A stretch of 64,000 nucleotides of DNA, taken from positions 30,960,044 to 31,024,043 of the forward strand of contig CM064423.1 in the NCBI GenBank assembly GCA_032690845.1. Reading direction: 5' to 3'. A program made the position numbers and the translations under genes. Below, piece after piece: positions 33,901-43,290 of this stretch. The notes under the pieces were generated by a model. It made no database searches. It was not told where the DNA came from and worked only from the letters and a program-made list of their open reading frames with translations. The first letter of the stretch is position 1. Each line of letters opens with the position of its first letter. This DNA comes from Eleusine coracana subsp. coracana. Lineage: Eukaryota > Streptophyta > Magnoliopsida > Poales > Poaceae.

Positions 33901-35035
33901 AATCACTAGCAGAAGAATACCCACCGTCGTCACGAATCAACATAGTTCGTTTATTTGGACAATCGCGTATCATATGACCAAATCCTCGGCAACGGTGACA
34001 CTGAATATCACGAGCTCGTCCAGACGACGAGGAGGACGGCACGATCGAGGCAGATTTGGCCGTGGATGGAGCACTCGACTTGGACGTGGTCGAGGAGTGG
34101 TCGCGCGACGTGGAAGGAGGTGTCGGCCGGGGAGCTGAAGGCGTCTTGGACCCTACAAAAATGTTAGGTCTTGACGAAGATTGTCGATCCTGCACTTCAC
34201 GTTCAGCTTTACAAGCATATTCAAATAAGGTGGTCATATCATCATAATGCTTATAATCAAGAATGTTCTGAATGTCACGATTTAACCCACCCCTAAAGCG
34301 AGCCATAGCAGCATCATCCAGTTCGACTAAACCACAGCGAATCATACCCTTTTGCAAAGCTTGATAATAATCCTCTACGGAAAGTGAACCTTGTTGAAAA
34401 CGCTGCATTTGATTAAGCAAATCTCTAGCATAATATGACGGCACAAAACGATGACGCATAGCAGCTTTTAATGCCGTCCAAATGGCTGGAATATTATCAG
34501 GATATCTTTGTCTATACTCACGCCACCAAAGTAAAGCAAATTCAGTAAATTCACTAATAGCAGCCTTAACTTGTAAATTCGCAGGAATATCATGGCATGC
34601 AAATTTTTGTTCAACCTCTAATTCCCAATCAAGATAAGCACCCGGATCATATTTGCCATTAAAAGTGGGAATACGAAATTTTATTTTGGCAAAAGAATCA
34701 TTAATAGGAACACGTACCCTACGAGCACGACCACGGCGATTGTCGTCGTCCTGCTCGGTGTCGGCGCCGTAGTCACGTGCATGTTGCAACTCCGTGAGCT
34801 GCGTCGTCATGGTCCCAAGCTGCGTCGACATGGCCTCAAGACGAGTCATGATCGTCGCGAGCGTGGTGCGGGCAGCCGTATCAGCGAGGTCCAGTTGATC
34901 AAAACGCTCATTCGACGAAGTGACCGTAGAGTCAAGTCTCTCGTGCATCGTCTTCATGTCGTTTTGTAGACCGTCAACCTGTGCCTGGACATCCTGGAGG
35001 GTGAGCTCCTCCGACTTCGAGCTGTTTTCTGCCAT
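30761..35035 (-). CDS. gag-pol: CRM gag-pol polyprotein with catalytic core of RT deleted
   Basis: 1424 residues in one frame from ATG 35035. Gag core at about 110-280; zinc knuckle C346, C349, H354, C359; protease IDGGS at 447-451. RT runs from about 650 (PYRTNPEE, VPKKDGSWRMCVDCRAINN, FSKVDLRSGYHQIRM) to MPFGLSNAP at 791-799. It then jumps to the end of the RNase H linker (LLQLPNFDKVFELECDASG), so the segment with the Y/F-DD catalytic motif, usually about 150 residues, is missing in frame. RNase H follows. Integrase has an HHCC zinc region (H1004, H1011, C1034, C1037), D1066, D1127 and E1163, with a DD35E spacing that looks intact. The CRM-type C-terminal tail after 1356 is coded by the LTR. 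It could supply gag, protease and integrase but not polymerase. Confidence 0.93.
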   Translation of the reverse strand: MAENSSKSEELTLQDVQAQVDGLQNDMKTMHERLDSTVTSSNERFDQLDLADTAARTTLATIMTRLEAMSTQLGTMTTQLTELQHARDYGADTEQDDDNRRGRARRVRVPINDSFAKIKFRIPTFNGKYDPGAYLDWELEVEQKFACHDIPANLQVKAAISEFTEFALLWWREYRQRYPDNIPAIWTALKAAMRHRFVPSYYARDLLNQMQRFQQGSLSVEDYYQALQKGMIRCGLVELDDAAMARFRGGLNRDIQNILDYKHYDDMTTLFEYACKAEREVQDRQSSSRPNIFVGSKTPSAPRPTPPSTSRDHSSTTSKSSAPSTAKSASIVPSSSSSGRARDIQCHRCRGFGHMIRDCPNKRTMLIRDDGGYSSASDSEDIQQTMLATNHADNTELHVDSSAADRYATLVVQRVLSTQVVQDEKHQRHNIFHIKGVVQERAVSIIIDGGSCNNLASTTLVEQLSLPTRKHPHPYHVQWLNDGGKIKVTRSVRVPFSLGAYSDFVDCDVVPMEACSLLLGRPWQYDVDSVHHGRSNYYSFMFKGQKIVIHPMTPEQVLKDDIARATKAAKLVTSPPVAPVQHEIKLNNPILLATRADFDELHDANLLCYALVCSRMLVSLDEAPMLHIPPVVANLLQDYKDVFPAELPSGLPPIRGIEHQIDLIPGAQLPNRAPYRTNPEETKEIQRQVQALLDKGYIRESLSPCSVPVLLVPKKDGSWRMCVDCRAINNITIRYRYPIPRLDDMLDELSGATIFSKVDLRSGYHQIRMKLGDEWKTAFKTKFGLYEWLVMPFGLSNAPLLQLPNFDKVFELECDASGIGLGAVLLQDHKPIAYFSEKLSGAALKYSTYDKELYALVRTLQTWQHYLWPREFIIHSDHEALKHIRTQTNLNRRHAKWVEFIESFPYIIKHKNGKENVIADALSRRYMMLSQLDFKIFGLQALKDQYVNDADFHDILMHCKDGKPWGKFHMQDGFLFRANKLCIPASSVRLLLLQEAHGGGLMGHFGVFKTHEVLADHFFWPRMRRDVERLVARCTTCQKAKSRLANHGLYMPLPVPSSPWHDISMDFVLGLPRTKKGRDSIFVVVDRFSKMAHFIPCHKTDDASNVAELFFREIVRLHGIPKTIVSDRDAKFLSHFWRSLWNKLGTKLLFSTTCHPQTDGQTEVVNRTLSAMLRAVLDKNLRRWEDCLPHVEFAYNRATHSATKMCPFEVVYGYVPKAPIDLFAIDAEDEPHLDALAHIDHMKQLHEETQHNIAIANKKYQVAGSKGRKHISFEPGDLVWLHLRKDRFPTLRRSKLMPRAAGPFKVLTKINDNAYVLDLPMEFGVSTSFNVADLKPYLGEDDELPSRTTSLQEGEDDEDINDIRIMATEDGAPNQAVTPPPLVVAPPRVMDPSSNETTTYKGPITRARAQELKTVLMLRNDGPG

Positions 35036-35955
35036 AGAAACACAAGCAATACAAAAAGCGGGATCCTACAACGAGAGGTGAGTGGTGGGTGAAAAGCTCA
35101 ATCAAAAAGCTGTTATGAAATTCTTACCCGTCCTTACCAAGCACGCAAGCGTGAACTGCAACCACAGGTAAAACCGGTGGAAGATTGGAGGAGCGATTGC
35201 GTGGTGAAACAAAAACCTGCTCGTAGTAGAAAATTTGTGGGGCTAGGAGGCTGCACTCAATACAAGGGTTAGCACAATTCAAACAATAACTGCAAAGCTG
35301 AATAATGGTGCTAAACGCGTAAAGATTGCTGCCGGTACAAGTGCAAGAGGAAGGAAAAAGGATCAAAACAAAGTGCAGCAAGAACGCGTCGCCTGTGTTG
35401 CTCGGCCGCTCTTTTTTTTTCTCTTTTTTTTTTCCTTTCTTTTTTTTTCTCTTTTTTTTTTCTTTTTTTTTCTTTTTTTTTTAATACTTTTTGCTGAAAA
35501 TATAAACAATGAGACCTCAAATAAGCAATTAAGCACAAGCACTTTTCTCTCTCTCTCTCTCTCTAGAGTAGGAACAAACGAAACCGAGCTGACCGAGTAG
35601 GACTCGATCAGCGAGGCGAGTGGGTCACGACGTAACCGAGTAGGACTCGATCAGCGAGGCGAGTGGGTCACGACGTAACCGAGTAGGACTCGATCAGCGA
35701 GGCGGGGTAAACAGATGCGGCGGAAAGCAAACTGTGGTGGTGAAAACACGCGACACGGAGGAAGGATACGACGACGATAGGAAGAAAACGATGAAACACA
35801 GTGTACCAGCAACGATCAAAAGCGAAAGCACAAAAACTCAACAACGCAAATTATTGAACGAAAGTGCGAGGCTCAAAACCGTACTGGGGTAAACTTTTTT
35901 TTTTGTAGTTTTTGGTTTATGTGGACTTGGATAAAACTCACCGAGAAACACTGGA
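35036..35955 (-). other. CRM leader with microsatellites and a 43-bp tandem repeat
   Basis: Untranslated region between PBS and gag. It contains a T-rich tract (35411-35480; poly-A/G on the RNA), a CT microsatellite (about 35547-35565) and a 43-bp direct repeat, about 2.6 copies, starting at 35592, 35635 and 35678. Confidence 0.75.
35592..35704. repeat. 43-bp tandem repeat, 2.6 copies
   Basis: Unit begins accgagtaggactcgatcag and repeats with exact 43-bp spacing; no differences seen between the copies. Confidence 0.9.
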
Positions 35956-35966
35956 ATCTGATACCA
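35956..35966 (-). other. Primer binding site, CRM element (tRNA-Met type)
   Basis: Minus strand TGGTATCAGAT, two bases inside the 5' LTR at 35969. Confidence 0.85.
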
Positions 35967-35968
35967 CT

Positions 35969-36608
35969 TGATAGGTGTAGAGTGCCCGATCTTTCGGCGA
36001 GTGGAGATAACTTCGATTTGGTGGATGTTGACCCTCACGATCCGACTACGACGAGCAAGCCGAAGCGCCAATGCAATCGCTGAACCAACTTCCGGAGGAT
36101 ATTAACCTTGCGGTAAACAAGATCAACCTGATCACGAGGATCAATTCTTACGCGCAATCGAAGAACGAGCAAGAATTAGAGGCGAGCAATCTGATGTATT
36201 GCACGAAGGTGGAGTTCTGAATTCACGTCGAGAGACGGATGTATAGCTAAGCTAAACTTAAAACAAAACTCAAAGATTACAAGGGGCGCAGCCCTTGACT
36301 ATATAGGGGGAGGACGAGGCATCTAGGGCCGGCTGAAGTGGAGAGGCACGAGGTGGAGAGGGAGTCGTACGACTTGGGCCATGTGGGCCTTCGGGCGACA
36401 TCATCCTGGGCCGTCGTTCCTTAGCATCAAAACCGTCTTCAATTCCTGGGCTCGAGCTCTAGTGATTGGGCCCTTGTACGTCGTCGTCTCGTTAGAAGAT
36501 GGATCCATAACTCGAGGAGGCGCGACGACGAGAGGTGGAGGCGTGACAGCTTGGTTTGGCGCGCCATCTTCTGTCGCCATTATTCGTATGTCGTTGATGT
36601 CCTCATCA
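35969..36608 (-). repeat. 5' LTR of the CRM element
   Basis: 640 bp, the pair of 30329-30968. TATA box ctatatag at 36299-36306, about 300 bp into the LTR on the minus strand. Confidence 0.93.
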
Positions 36609-36613
36609 CTTTG

Positions 36614-37397
36614 TGATCTAAATACCGTGGAGAAGCAAATCTTTTCTCAAACTGAATTGCCTTTACTAACAAGAAACAAATTTTATGCTATAGGAAACTA
36701 TGATCATAGAGGTGTATTTATGGTGCATAAAGTTTATATTTGCTCAAACATGAATACTCCTTGTGTTGTACAACCAAATGATGAACTAGAAAACTGCAAT
36801 AACAATTACCATGTCATGTCATATTTTTCTAGTGTTTTTAAGATCACACATTTTCTATCTTGTCATAAGAGTGAGAATGACGTTCATATTGCTGAGCAAG
36901 TTTTCAAAGAGGTCATTAATTTGCATGCCATGCCTTCTATTATGGTTTCATATTGTGATGATAATTTTCATAACACATATAAACGCGAGGTGCATTCCAA
37001 GTTTGGGAATAGTTCTATATTTTATATTTCAGATTTTAGACCACTATTGGGAGAAAGAGATGGGATCGAGTCGAGGACGACTCTAATTCAAAAGGGGGAG
37101 AATGATGAGGATATCACCCTTATGGATACACCCAGCACTCCACCAACCAAAATACAAGTTCATGCGCGACAACTGAATTTACGGGTGAGCTTGTTCCTAA
37201 TGATTTCTTTATGTGATTTTGAGAATAGATTGCTACCTAATGAATTAATTATTGTTAGAAACCATGGAGATGATCATGAGATAGCTGGGGAGGTGATTGG
37301 AGACGTGATGGGCCAGCAAGGACGTCCAAGCCAAGGTGGAGGCCCAATCAAAACCGACTTCGAGTCTGTTTCGGAGCCCAGGACCAGTCTGCACTAA
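36614..37397 (+). CDS. Non-autonomous CRM ORF, second part (degenerate integrase and CRM tail)
   Basis: Continuation in phase of the ORF that starts at 29322. The first part is not recognisable (LNTVEKQIFSQTELPLL). A degenerate integrase core follows: VFKITHFLSCHKSENDVHIAEQVFKEV and then MVSYCDDNF, where the CRM relative has IVSDRDAKF, so the catalytic Asp context is altered. It then jumps to FRPLLGERDGIESRTT and reads into the 3' LTR at 37103 as GENDEDITLMDTPS, ending at 37397. The ORF has no internal stop despite losing catalytic residues. Confidence 0.75.
37090..37102 (+). other. Polypurine tract, non-autonomous CRM element
   Basis: AAAAGGGGGAGAA directly before the 3' LTR; it also codes part of the ORF. 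Confidence 0.8.
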
Positions 37398-38002
37398 AAC
37401 GGATGCCCAGGACGCATACGAACTCGGATTTGAACGTTCTATATAGGCCTGGAAAGATAACGAAAAGCCCTTTCCAACCCAACTGGTCCCATGTCAAAAT
37501 TCGTCCCGAGCCGTCGGCAATCGCCAAAACAATTCGACTACCAGAATCTGTCCTGGTGCTGCGACACCGTAATCGGTCTTTGGACCATGTATGGAGTTGA
37601 GCCCACTTAGGGCTGCGTCCAGGGGGTCTTGCACGACCTTAGGGTCCTCATATACAGCCGCCGCCTCTTCATTAGGGTTTGGGTTTTGCTTAGATTATTC
37701 TGTTGCTAACAGTTTTGCCGTTTGATCGGTTTGTGAGACTCCAACTTGTGAGATTCATCGTATACTTGCAAATTTGGTTGCATTCTTCTTTGTTCTTGCT
37801 TGTGTTCTTGATTTGCAGGCAAGGATAAGCCTTCTCGGCGAGGTCAATCATTCTTGAACGGTTGATAACCAGAGGAGACGTTGTGCTGCGATTGCGGGGT
37901 TCAGAACGTGTCGTTCGGACGCCGGATCGATTTGTGTATCGCCTCCGCCTTAATCAAGATTATCAGAACCTATCGGAAAATCGGGAACCCTTGTTCACAT
38001 CA
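37103..38002 (+). repeat. 3' LTR of the non-autonomous CRM element
   Basis: 900 bp, the pair of 27401-28300. Followed by the target duplication CTTAT at 38003-38007. Confidence 0.92.
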
Positions 38003-38426
38003 CTTATCAATTTGTCATTTTGAAAAATAAAACTCCGGAATTCAAGCTTTACGTTGAGCAAGATCATAGCAGCCCTATCTATCATATCATACCTCTCAAC
38101 AACTTAGAACTAGAGAATGCATATGCTACCCACAAGATTCAAGTTCAAGGCAAGATTTACCAACAAACCTAACTCTTGAGAGAGTACTAAGTTGTAAACT
38201 AGCATTAGAGAGGAATAAAGGACAGAGCAACTATTCATCATCTCAACATAGGAAAATTATACACATTCATACCGCGCATGAAAAAGGGAAATATTTTTGT
38301 TCTTTTTATGTTTTGCAAATTTTTATGGTTTTCAGATTTTATAATTAGCAAATGCAAGAAATAAAGGGAAGGGGAAAAATACAAGTTACCGTGAGAAGGG
38401 GGGTCCTCCCCCAAGCTTGTTCTTGC
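38003..38426 (-). other. Array body 2: 3' non-coding region, right part
   Basis: Resumes the body sequence interrupted at 27400. Holds the internal polypurine tract copy at about 38406-38418, just after the ORF2 stop. Confidence 0.75.
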
Positions 38427-39497
38427 TCATATCTGCTGGTTCGGGTCGTAGCCTTGGGAGCGGAAGAAGGCATCCCAATTGCTCTGATTCTGAGCCATCA
38501 TCGCGTTCAGCTGGCGGAATTGGTTGTCGCTGAAATTCTGCCATTGCTGGTTGTCGGCGACATGTTGCGTGAGAGTTTGTTGCATGCTCTCGGTGCGCAA
38601 ATCAATGTCGTTCACCCTCCTTGTCAACTCGGCCATCCCATAGTTGAGTTCACGGAACCCACGGGATGAGAATGACCGAGTGGCAAAGGATGGCGGTCCG
38701 CTTGAATTTGATGACGTCTGCATGGGGTAATCGTACTGAGATTCCCATGCTCCGGCCTGCCATGTTGATGCACCCGCCTCGTCCTGTGGCGGGGGCTGCT
38801 CCCATACCGGATCTCCGGTCGGAGTGTGAAACTCCGGTGTAGGCTCCATATGCCTACGGGAACGTGTCGGTCGCCCTGAAACACTATGCCTGCGAACTTC
38901 TCCCACTGGCTCAAGTGGGAGGGTTAGTGCCCGACGAAGACCCGGGTTAGGTAACGGGAATTCATTTGTATACCCGGGAAAGTGATAGATCAAGGTATTA
39001 TTTGGACCATGTTTCAAAGTATGTCCTTGCACAAAATAGTCCTCGCCTAGAAATTCTCTATCTACCGTCAAATATTCAACATGAACATTCTCAAGCAGAC
39101 CACACTGCTGCGCAATGCGAGTAACTAAAGAGGTGCACTCAATTGATCCTGTCAACTTTATATTGTCTAACCATTGATCAATCATGCATTCCGCGGGTGA
39201 CACCCTAATTTTCTTAACCATGGCATAAAGTATTTTCAATTCATCTTGCCGGACAACCCTAATGTCACCTCGAGGAAACAAGGTCATAGCCAACCACACA
39301 TGCATAAATCTAAGTGTAGGATTATGGATGGCACTTGTTCTAGGCTTGGGACCCCACTCGTTTCCGGAAATCTTTTTCCAAAAACTTTCTTTATGGAACC
39401 CCTTTAGCGCTTTATCTAAGTCTAGCCTACATTTAGGATTTAGACCTAGCATAGCATGAAGATCACCCCATGTGACCAAGCGCTCTTGCCCAAACAA
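38427..39497 (-). CDS. Array body 2 ORF2, C-terminal frame
   Basis: Second copy of the 356-residue frame described at 19998. It differs by few residues: TGSIE instead of TGPIE, GEVRRHS instead of GEVCRHS, and VNDIDL instead of VNNIDL. The same one-base shift separates it from the N-terminal frame. Confidence 0.65.
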   Translation of the reverse strand: MFGQERLVTWGDLHAMLGLNPKCRLDLDKALKGFHKESFWKKISGNEWGPKPRTSAIHNPTLRFMHVWLAMTLFPRGDIRVVRQDELKILYAMVKKIRVSPAECMIDQWLDNIKLTGSIECTSLVTRIAQQCGLLENVHVEYLTVDREFLGEDYFVQGHTLKHGPNNTLIYHFPGYTNEFPLPNPGLRRALTLPLEPVGEVRRHSVSGRPTRSRRHMEPTPEFHTPTGDPVWEQPPPQDEAGASTWQAGAWESQYDYPMQTSSNSSGPPSFATRSFSSRGFRELNYGMAELTRRVNDIDLRTESMQQTLTQHVADNQQWQNFSDNQFRQLNAMMAQNQSNWDAFFRSQGYDPNQQI

Positions 39498-39904
39498 GCG
39501 AAAGGAAATGCCTTCATCATACTTTCTAAGGGTGCATAAAACTGCATAGTAAGCAAACGAGAACCCGGCTCATCTACTTCTACGAAATTTAGCCAACCCA
39601 TAGTGCGAAAAATAGAGGCAAATTCTTCTCTCATACCTATTTTCTCGAGGAAGTCCGGATCGAAGCATCGGGTGTGGGCGAATGGCCGTTCTCTCATGAG
39701 CGCGATGGCTTGGCCCTCGCGGTCGTCCTTGATGTCGAGATGCTCCTCGGTGATGAGCAAGGCCGGCCTTTCCTCCGGAATTTCAGCTTCGGGGTCACCA
39801 TGCCCCGGACTTGGTGTGAGCTCGACGGAGGATGCTTGACTCGTGCTTGCACGAGTGCTTTTTCTCCGCTTGATTCCGGCGACTTGCTTCATTCGGTTGA
39901 ACAT
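39446..39904 (-). CDS. Array body 2 ORF2, N-terminal frame
   Basis: Copy of 21017-21475 with ATG 39904. FAHTRCFDP replaces FAHTRRFDP, and the shift site reads MMKAFPF as in body 3. Confidence 0.65.
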   Translation of the reverse strand: MFNRMKQVAGIKRRKSTRASTSQASSVELTPSPGHGDPEAEIPEERPALLITEEHLDIKDDREGQAIALMRERPFAHTRCFDPDFLEKIGMREEFASIFRTMGWLNFVEVDEPGSRLLTMQFYAPLESMMKAFPFACLGKSAWSHGVIFMLC

Positions 39905-40182
39905 GGCTGCACACAAGAACAAACACAAGACAAGAACAAAAACAAGATCGAACAAGTGTTCGGGTGAGTGTTAGTGAAAACGACAAACCCGAGCTTCTCC
40001 GAAATTGGTTTTCTTCTCACAACAACTTGCAAATGCACTAAAACAGAGGGGAAATATTTTTTTTTTGGGTTTTTGGGGCTGTAGTAAAGTTGAAGAACAC
40101 GAAATTTTGGGAGAGCAACAAGTGAGCAAAGGAGGGGAGTGAAAGATGAGCTTGGAATGGTGAAGCTCCTCCTCCTGGGCGG

Positions 40183-40314
40183 TTTTTATAGCCAAGGAAG
40201 CAAGATGGCCGTTAGAAAGGGACAGAGCAACGGCCATATAGCCGTTGGGAGAAAGGAGCACAGGAAAAGGTGGGGCCAGGGGGTCGGCCGACCCCACCAG
40301 GTCGGCCGACCTGG
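40183..40314 (-). promoter_or_regulatory. Internal promoter of ORF2, body 2
   Basis: TATA box at 40183-40193 and the two palindromes at 40280-40314, the same as in body 1. Confidence 0.6.
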
Positions 40315-40642
40315 CAGGTGGGCCTCCTTTCCTATGTGTTCCCCAACGGCTAGGGGATTTGCCCCCTGCTGCCTTTTTGCTCAAAAAGCTCGACAAAAAA
40401 TCTTTTCAAAATGGAAAGCCCAAAAACCTATTTTCTAAATTTTCAAAAATGCAAATGAGTTTTGAAAAATTCCAAGGTGGCTAGAAAAATTCAAAAATGC
40501 AGAAATGCAGTGGTCGGGAAAAATCAAAATGTGGTGGAAAGCAAATATGCAATTAAAAGAGCAAATATGGATAACTACCGGTTTAACCTCCCGGCGAGGA
40601 CTCACCTTTTAAAGTCCGACGAGCGGGACTTTTCTCCGGCGT

Positions 40643-43144
40643 TCAGCTCGATGAAGCGTTGTCCGGTCCCGGAGATGAAGACACGGATGATGCTTCTTGT
40701 TTCACTCGCCACACCTTTTTGGTCTTTGTTGCGGTCGGTGGCTTCTCGGGCTTCGGAGGCTGCGGTTTTGCAGGCTTCACAGCCTGTTTCTTTGCAGACC
40801 TCGGAGGTTGCTGCCTTGTGGACTTCGGAGGCTGTTGCTTAATGTGTGACCTTTGCCTCCTTGCCTTCATTAGTTGTTGCTGTGCAACCTTTTCCTTCTC
40901 AAGGAAGTTCTTCATGAATGTGATGAGGCTGTCCTTCTTTGGCGGAGTGACCTCCACTTCCTTGATGTTGCTTGGGTTCGGCCCGTACTTGATACGGATC
41001 ATGTTGCACTGTTCTTTCCGTGGCCGAAAGTCAAACTTCTCCTCCTTGCCATTGATGTGGAAGCGGATTTCTCCGGCTCCTACATCGATGCGAGCATCCG
41101 CAGTGCTGAGAAATGGGCGTCCCAGGATGAGCGGTGTGCTCTTCCCGACGTCCATGTCAAGCACTACGAAGTCGACGGGGATGAAGCAATCCCGGATTTT
41201 CACCGGAATATCTTCGGCGATCCCCGCCGGATAGCGGACCGTTGAATCGGCCAGCTGCAGCTGCATCGGCGTGGGGGATAGTGTGGTGTAGTTGAGCTTG
41301 TCGAAGATATCCTTCGGCATGACGCTCACACTTGCCCCAAGATCACATAAGGCATGGTCGAAGTTCTGTGTCCCGATCGAGCAGGTGATCGTGGGACACC
41401 CCGGATCTTTCTTCTTCTCAGGAAGCCGGTTGAGTATAGCAGCGCTACACTCTTCCGTCAGCTTGACAATTTCTGTGGTCGGTAGTGGGCGCTTGTTGCT
41501 GATAAGATCCTTGAGGTAGCGAGCGTACGTGGGTACTTGTATCGCATCCAGCAAGGGCACGTTGATGTGCAGCTTCTGGATCACCTCAACGAAGCGTGTG
41601 AACTGCTCGTCCACGGTGGGCTTCCTTCTTCTTTCAGGAAACGGCATGAGGTTCGTGTCATAAAACTCATGTGGGGCCGTTTTCCTGGGCGGCAGTTCTT
41701 CTTCTTCTGCCGGCTTCTCAGCTGATGTGTCCTTTCCTGCATGGTTAGGGTATGGCGGATCCCGAGTGGACTTACCTCCTCTCGTGGTAACCGCATTAAC
41801 ATTTTCTAAGGGGGTCTCGGGTTGCCCCGGGATTTTCCCCGACTCAGCAGTAGGAACAGCAGCAGCTAACTGAGCTAATTGGGTTTCTATCATTTTATTA
41901 AAGCTCAGCTGATTCTTAAGAGCAGAGGAAACACCCTCTATCTTAGTGTGGATGCTCTCAAGAGTCCTATCAGTGGTGGCAAGCTTTTTACTGATGTTAT
42001 CATTAACCTTAGCTTGACCAAGCACAAGATCTTTCAAGGAGGGCTGATTATAACCGGAATTAAAACCAGAGAAGTTGCCAGAGTTACCTCCTTGGTAGTT
42101 GGGACGTGGTGGACCCCAACTTTGACCTCCTTGTGGACGGTAGCCGTTGTTGTTGTTGTTGCCCATGAACATTGCGTCCTCACGGGTCTCAGGGCAGTCG
42201 TTGCCCGAGTGTCCCGTGTTGCCACAGACCTCGCAAGTCATACGAGCGTCTAGGGCTTTCACTTCTCCATTGGCTTGGTCGTCCATCTTCTTTATGAGAA
42301 GGTCAATCTTGGCGGCGAGCATGTCAACCTCCTTGACGGAGTGCATGCCTCGCTGGCGAGGTTGGAGGCGCTCTTCATTCCAACCTTGGTTGGACACCAT
42401 CTTCTCGATCAAATCTTTTGCCTTGCTCACAGTGAGCGAGAAGAAGGCTCCACCAGCAGTAGCGTCGAGGTGGTCGCGGGCCGACGGAGTAAGCCCGTTG
42501 TAGAAGTTCTGGATGATCAGCCAATCATCCATCCCGTGGTGGGGACATGCCAGGATGTACTCCTGGAGCCTCTCCCATGCCTCAGGAATCGACTCCTTCG
42601 ACTCCTGCTGGAAGCTTGAGATCCTTCCGCGGAGGGCATTGGTCTTGCCCAGCGGGAAGAACTTTGCAAGGAATGCAGCTGAACACTTCTCCCAAGTGTT
42701 CACAGCTTCAGGGTTTGCGTAGAACCACTGTCTCGCTCTCCCAAGGAGAGAGAACGGGAACAGTCGAAGGCGAACAGCGTCGGGGGTGACATCCTTCATT
42801 TTGAACGTGTTGCAAATCTCCAGGAATTGCTGGAGATGAGCACTAGCGTCCTCATTGGCTTTCCCACAGAATGGGCTAGCCTGCACCATGGTGATGAGAC
42901 CGGTCTTGATCTCGAAGTTCGCATCTCCCACATTGCCAGCTGGTCCCGTAGGGATGTTGGTAGCGGAGGGAGCGGAGAACTCGCGGAGGGTCTTGTCGGC
43001 CATTTGCTCAGATCTTGATGGTGCGGGAATGACAGGTTCGATTGGCCGAGTCTCCTTACGAGGAGGGGTGAGCCTAGCTCGTGTCCTTCTTAGGAGTGAC
43101 TCAGGATCTTCAGTGAAGTTTGTCGGCAAGTCGAAACCAGTCAT
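40643..43144 (-). CDS. gag-pro: Array body 2 gag-protease polyprotein
   Basis: Intact 833-residue copy with the same domain order as the copy at 22214: gag core, knuckle at 304-317, protease Asp601, basic tail. It shares G356, A278 and P501 with body 3 and has the private change S44R near the N-terminus. Confidence 0.9.
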   Translation of the reverse strand: MTGFDLPTNFTEDPESLLRRTRARLTPPRKETRPIEPVIPAPSRSEQMADKTLREFSAPSATNIPTGPAGNVGDANFEIKTGLITMVQASPFCGKANEDASAHLQQFLEICNTFKMKDVTPDAVRLRLFPFSLLGRARQWFYANPEAVNTWEKCSAAFLAKFFPLGKTNALRGRISSFQQESKESIPEAWERLQEYILACPHHGMDDWLIIQNFYNGLTPSARDHLDATAGGAFFSLTVSKAKDLIEKMVSNQGWNEERLQPRQRGMHSVKEVDMLAAKIDLLIKKMDDQANGEVKALDARMTCEVCGNTGHSGNDCPETREDAMFMGNNNNNGYRPQGGQSWGPPRPNYQGGNSGNFSGFNSGYNQPSLKDLVLGQAKVNDNISKKLATTDRTLESIHTKIEGVSSALKNQLSFNKMIETQLAQLAAAVPTAESGKIPGQPETPLENVNAVTTRGGKSTRDPPYPNHAGKDTSAEKPAEEEELPPRKTAPHEFYDTNLMPFPERRRKPTVDEQFTRFVEVIQKLHINVPLLDAIQVPTYARYLKDLISNKRPLPTTEIVKLTEECSAAILNRLPEKKKDPGCPTITCSIGTQNFDHALCDLGASVSVMPKDIFDKLNYTTLSPTPMQLQLADSTVRYPAGIAEDIPVKIRDCFIPVDFVVLDMDVGKSTPLILGRPFLSTADARIDVGAGEIRFHINGKEEKFDFRPRKEQCNMIRIKYGPNPSNIKEVEVTPPKKDSLITFMKNFLEKEKVAQQQLMKARRQRSHIKQQPPKSTRQQPPRSAKKQAVKPAKPQPPKPEKPPTATKTKKVWRVKQEASSVSSSPGPDNASSS

Positions 43145-43264
43145 ACACTACCCTGTTTTCATACAAAATGCAGAAAACAAAGCAAGATTAACCTGCTTAG
43201 GAGATAGCCTTAATAATTGCAACACTACTATATACATTAGTAATTTTTCTTAAATCATACGCCT

Positions 43265-43282
43265 TCCCCGGCAACGGCGCCA
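43265..43282 (-). other. Primer binding site, body 2
   Basis: Same 18-base tRNA-Asp type site, eight bases inside LTR3. Confidence 0.9.
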
Positions 43283-43290
43283 GAAATGCT

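Larger units (their letters stand above)
30329..36608 (-). mobile_element. CRM-lineage retrotransposon with internal RT deletion (minus strand)
   Basis: 6,280 bp with target duplication CTTTG (30324-30328 and 36609-36613). LTRs at 30329-30968 and 35969-36608, 640 bp each, with no difference seen by eye. PBS at 35956-35966, PPT minus-strand at 30969-30981 (AAGAAGGGGAGGA). A single gag-pol ORF runs into the 3' LTR, a hallmark of CRM-type elements. Confidence 0.92.
27401..38002 (+). mobile_element. Non-autonomous CRM-type retrotransposon (plus strand)
   Basis: A 10,602-bp insertion into body 2 with target duplication CTTAT. LTRs are at 27401-28300 and 37103-38002, each 900 bp with no difference that I can see by eye. 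PBS is at 28303 and PPT at 37090-37102. It belongs to the CRM lineage because the LTR starts TGATGAGGATATCA, the ORF reads into the 3' LTR (GENDEDITLMD), and the coding remnants match the CRM element nested inside it. Gag, RT and RNase H are absent, so it is non-autonomous, comparable in kind to the non-autonomous CRR/CRM elements known in grasses. Its ORF is split by the element at 30329-36608. Confidence 0.85.

Noticed and set aside
36381..37397. A 338-codon gene starting inside the CRM 5' LTR
   Set aside because: The first 76 or so codons are antisense LTR sequence of the nested element; only the part from 36614 belongs to the older element's ORF.
26411..43290. Body 2 as an unrelated longer element
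   Set aside because: Removing 27401-38002 and one copy of CTTAT restores a body collinear with bodies 1 and 3.
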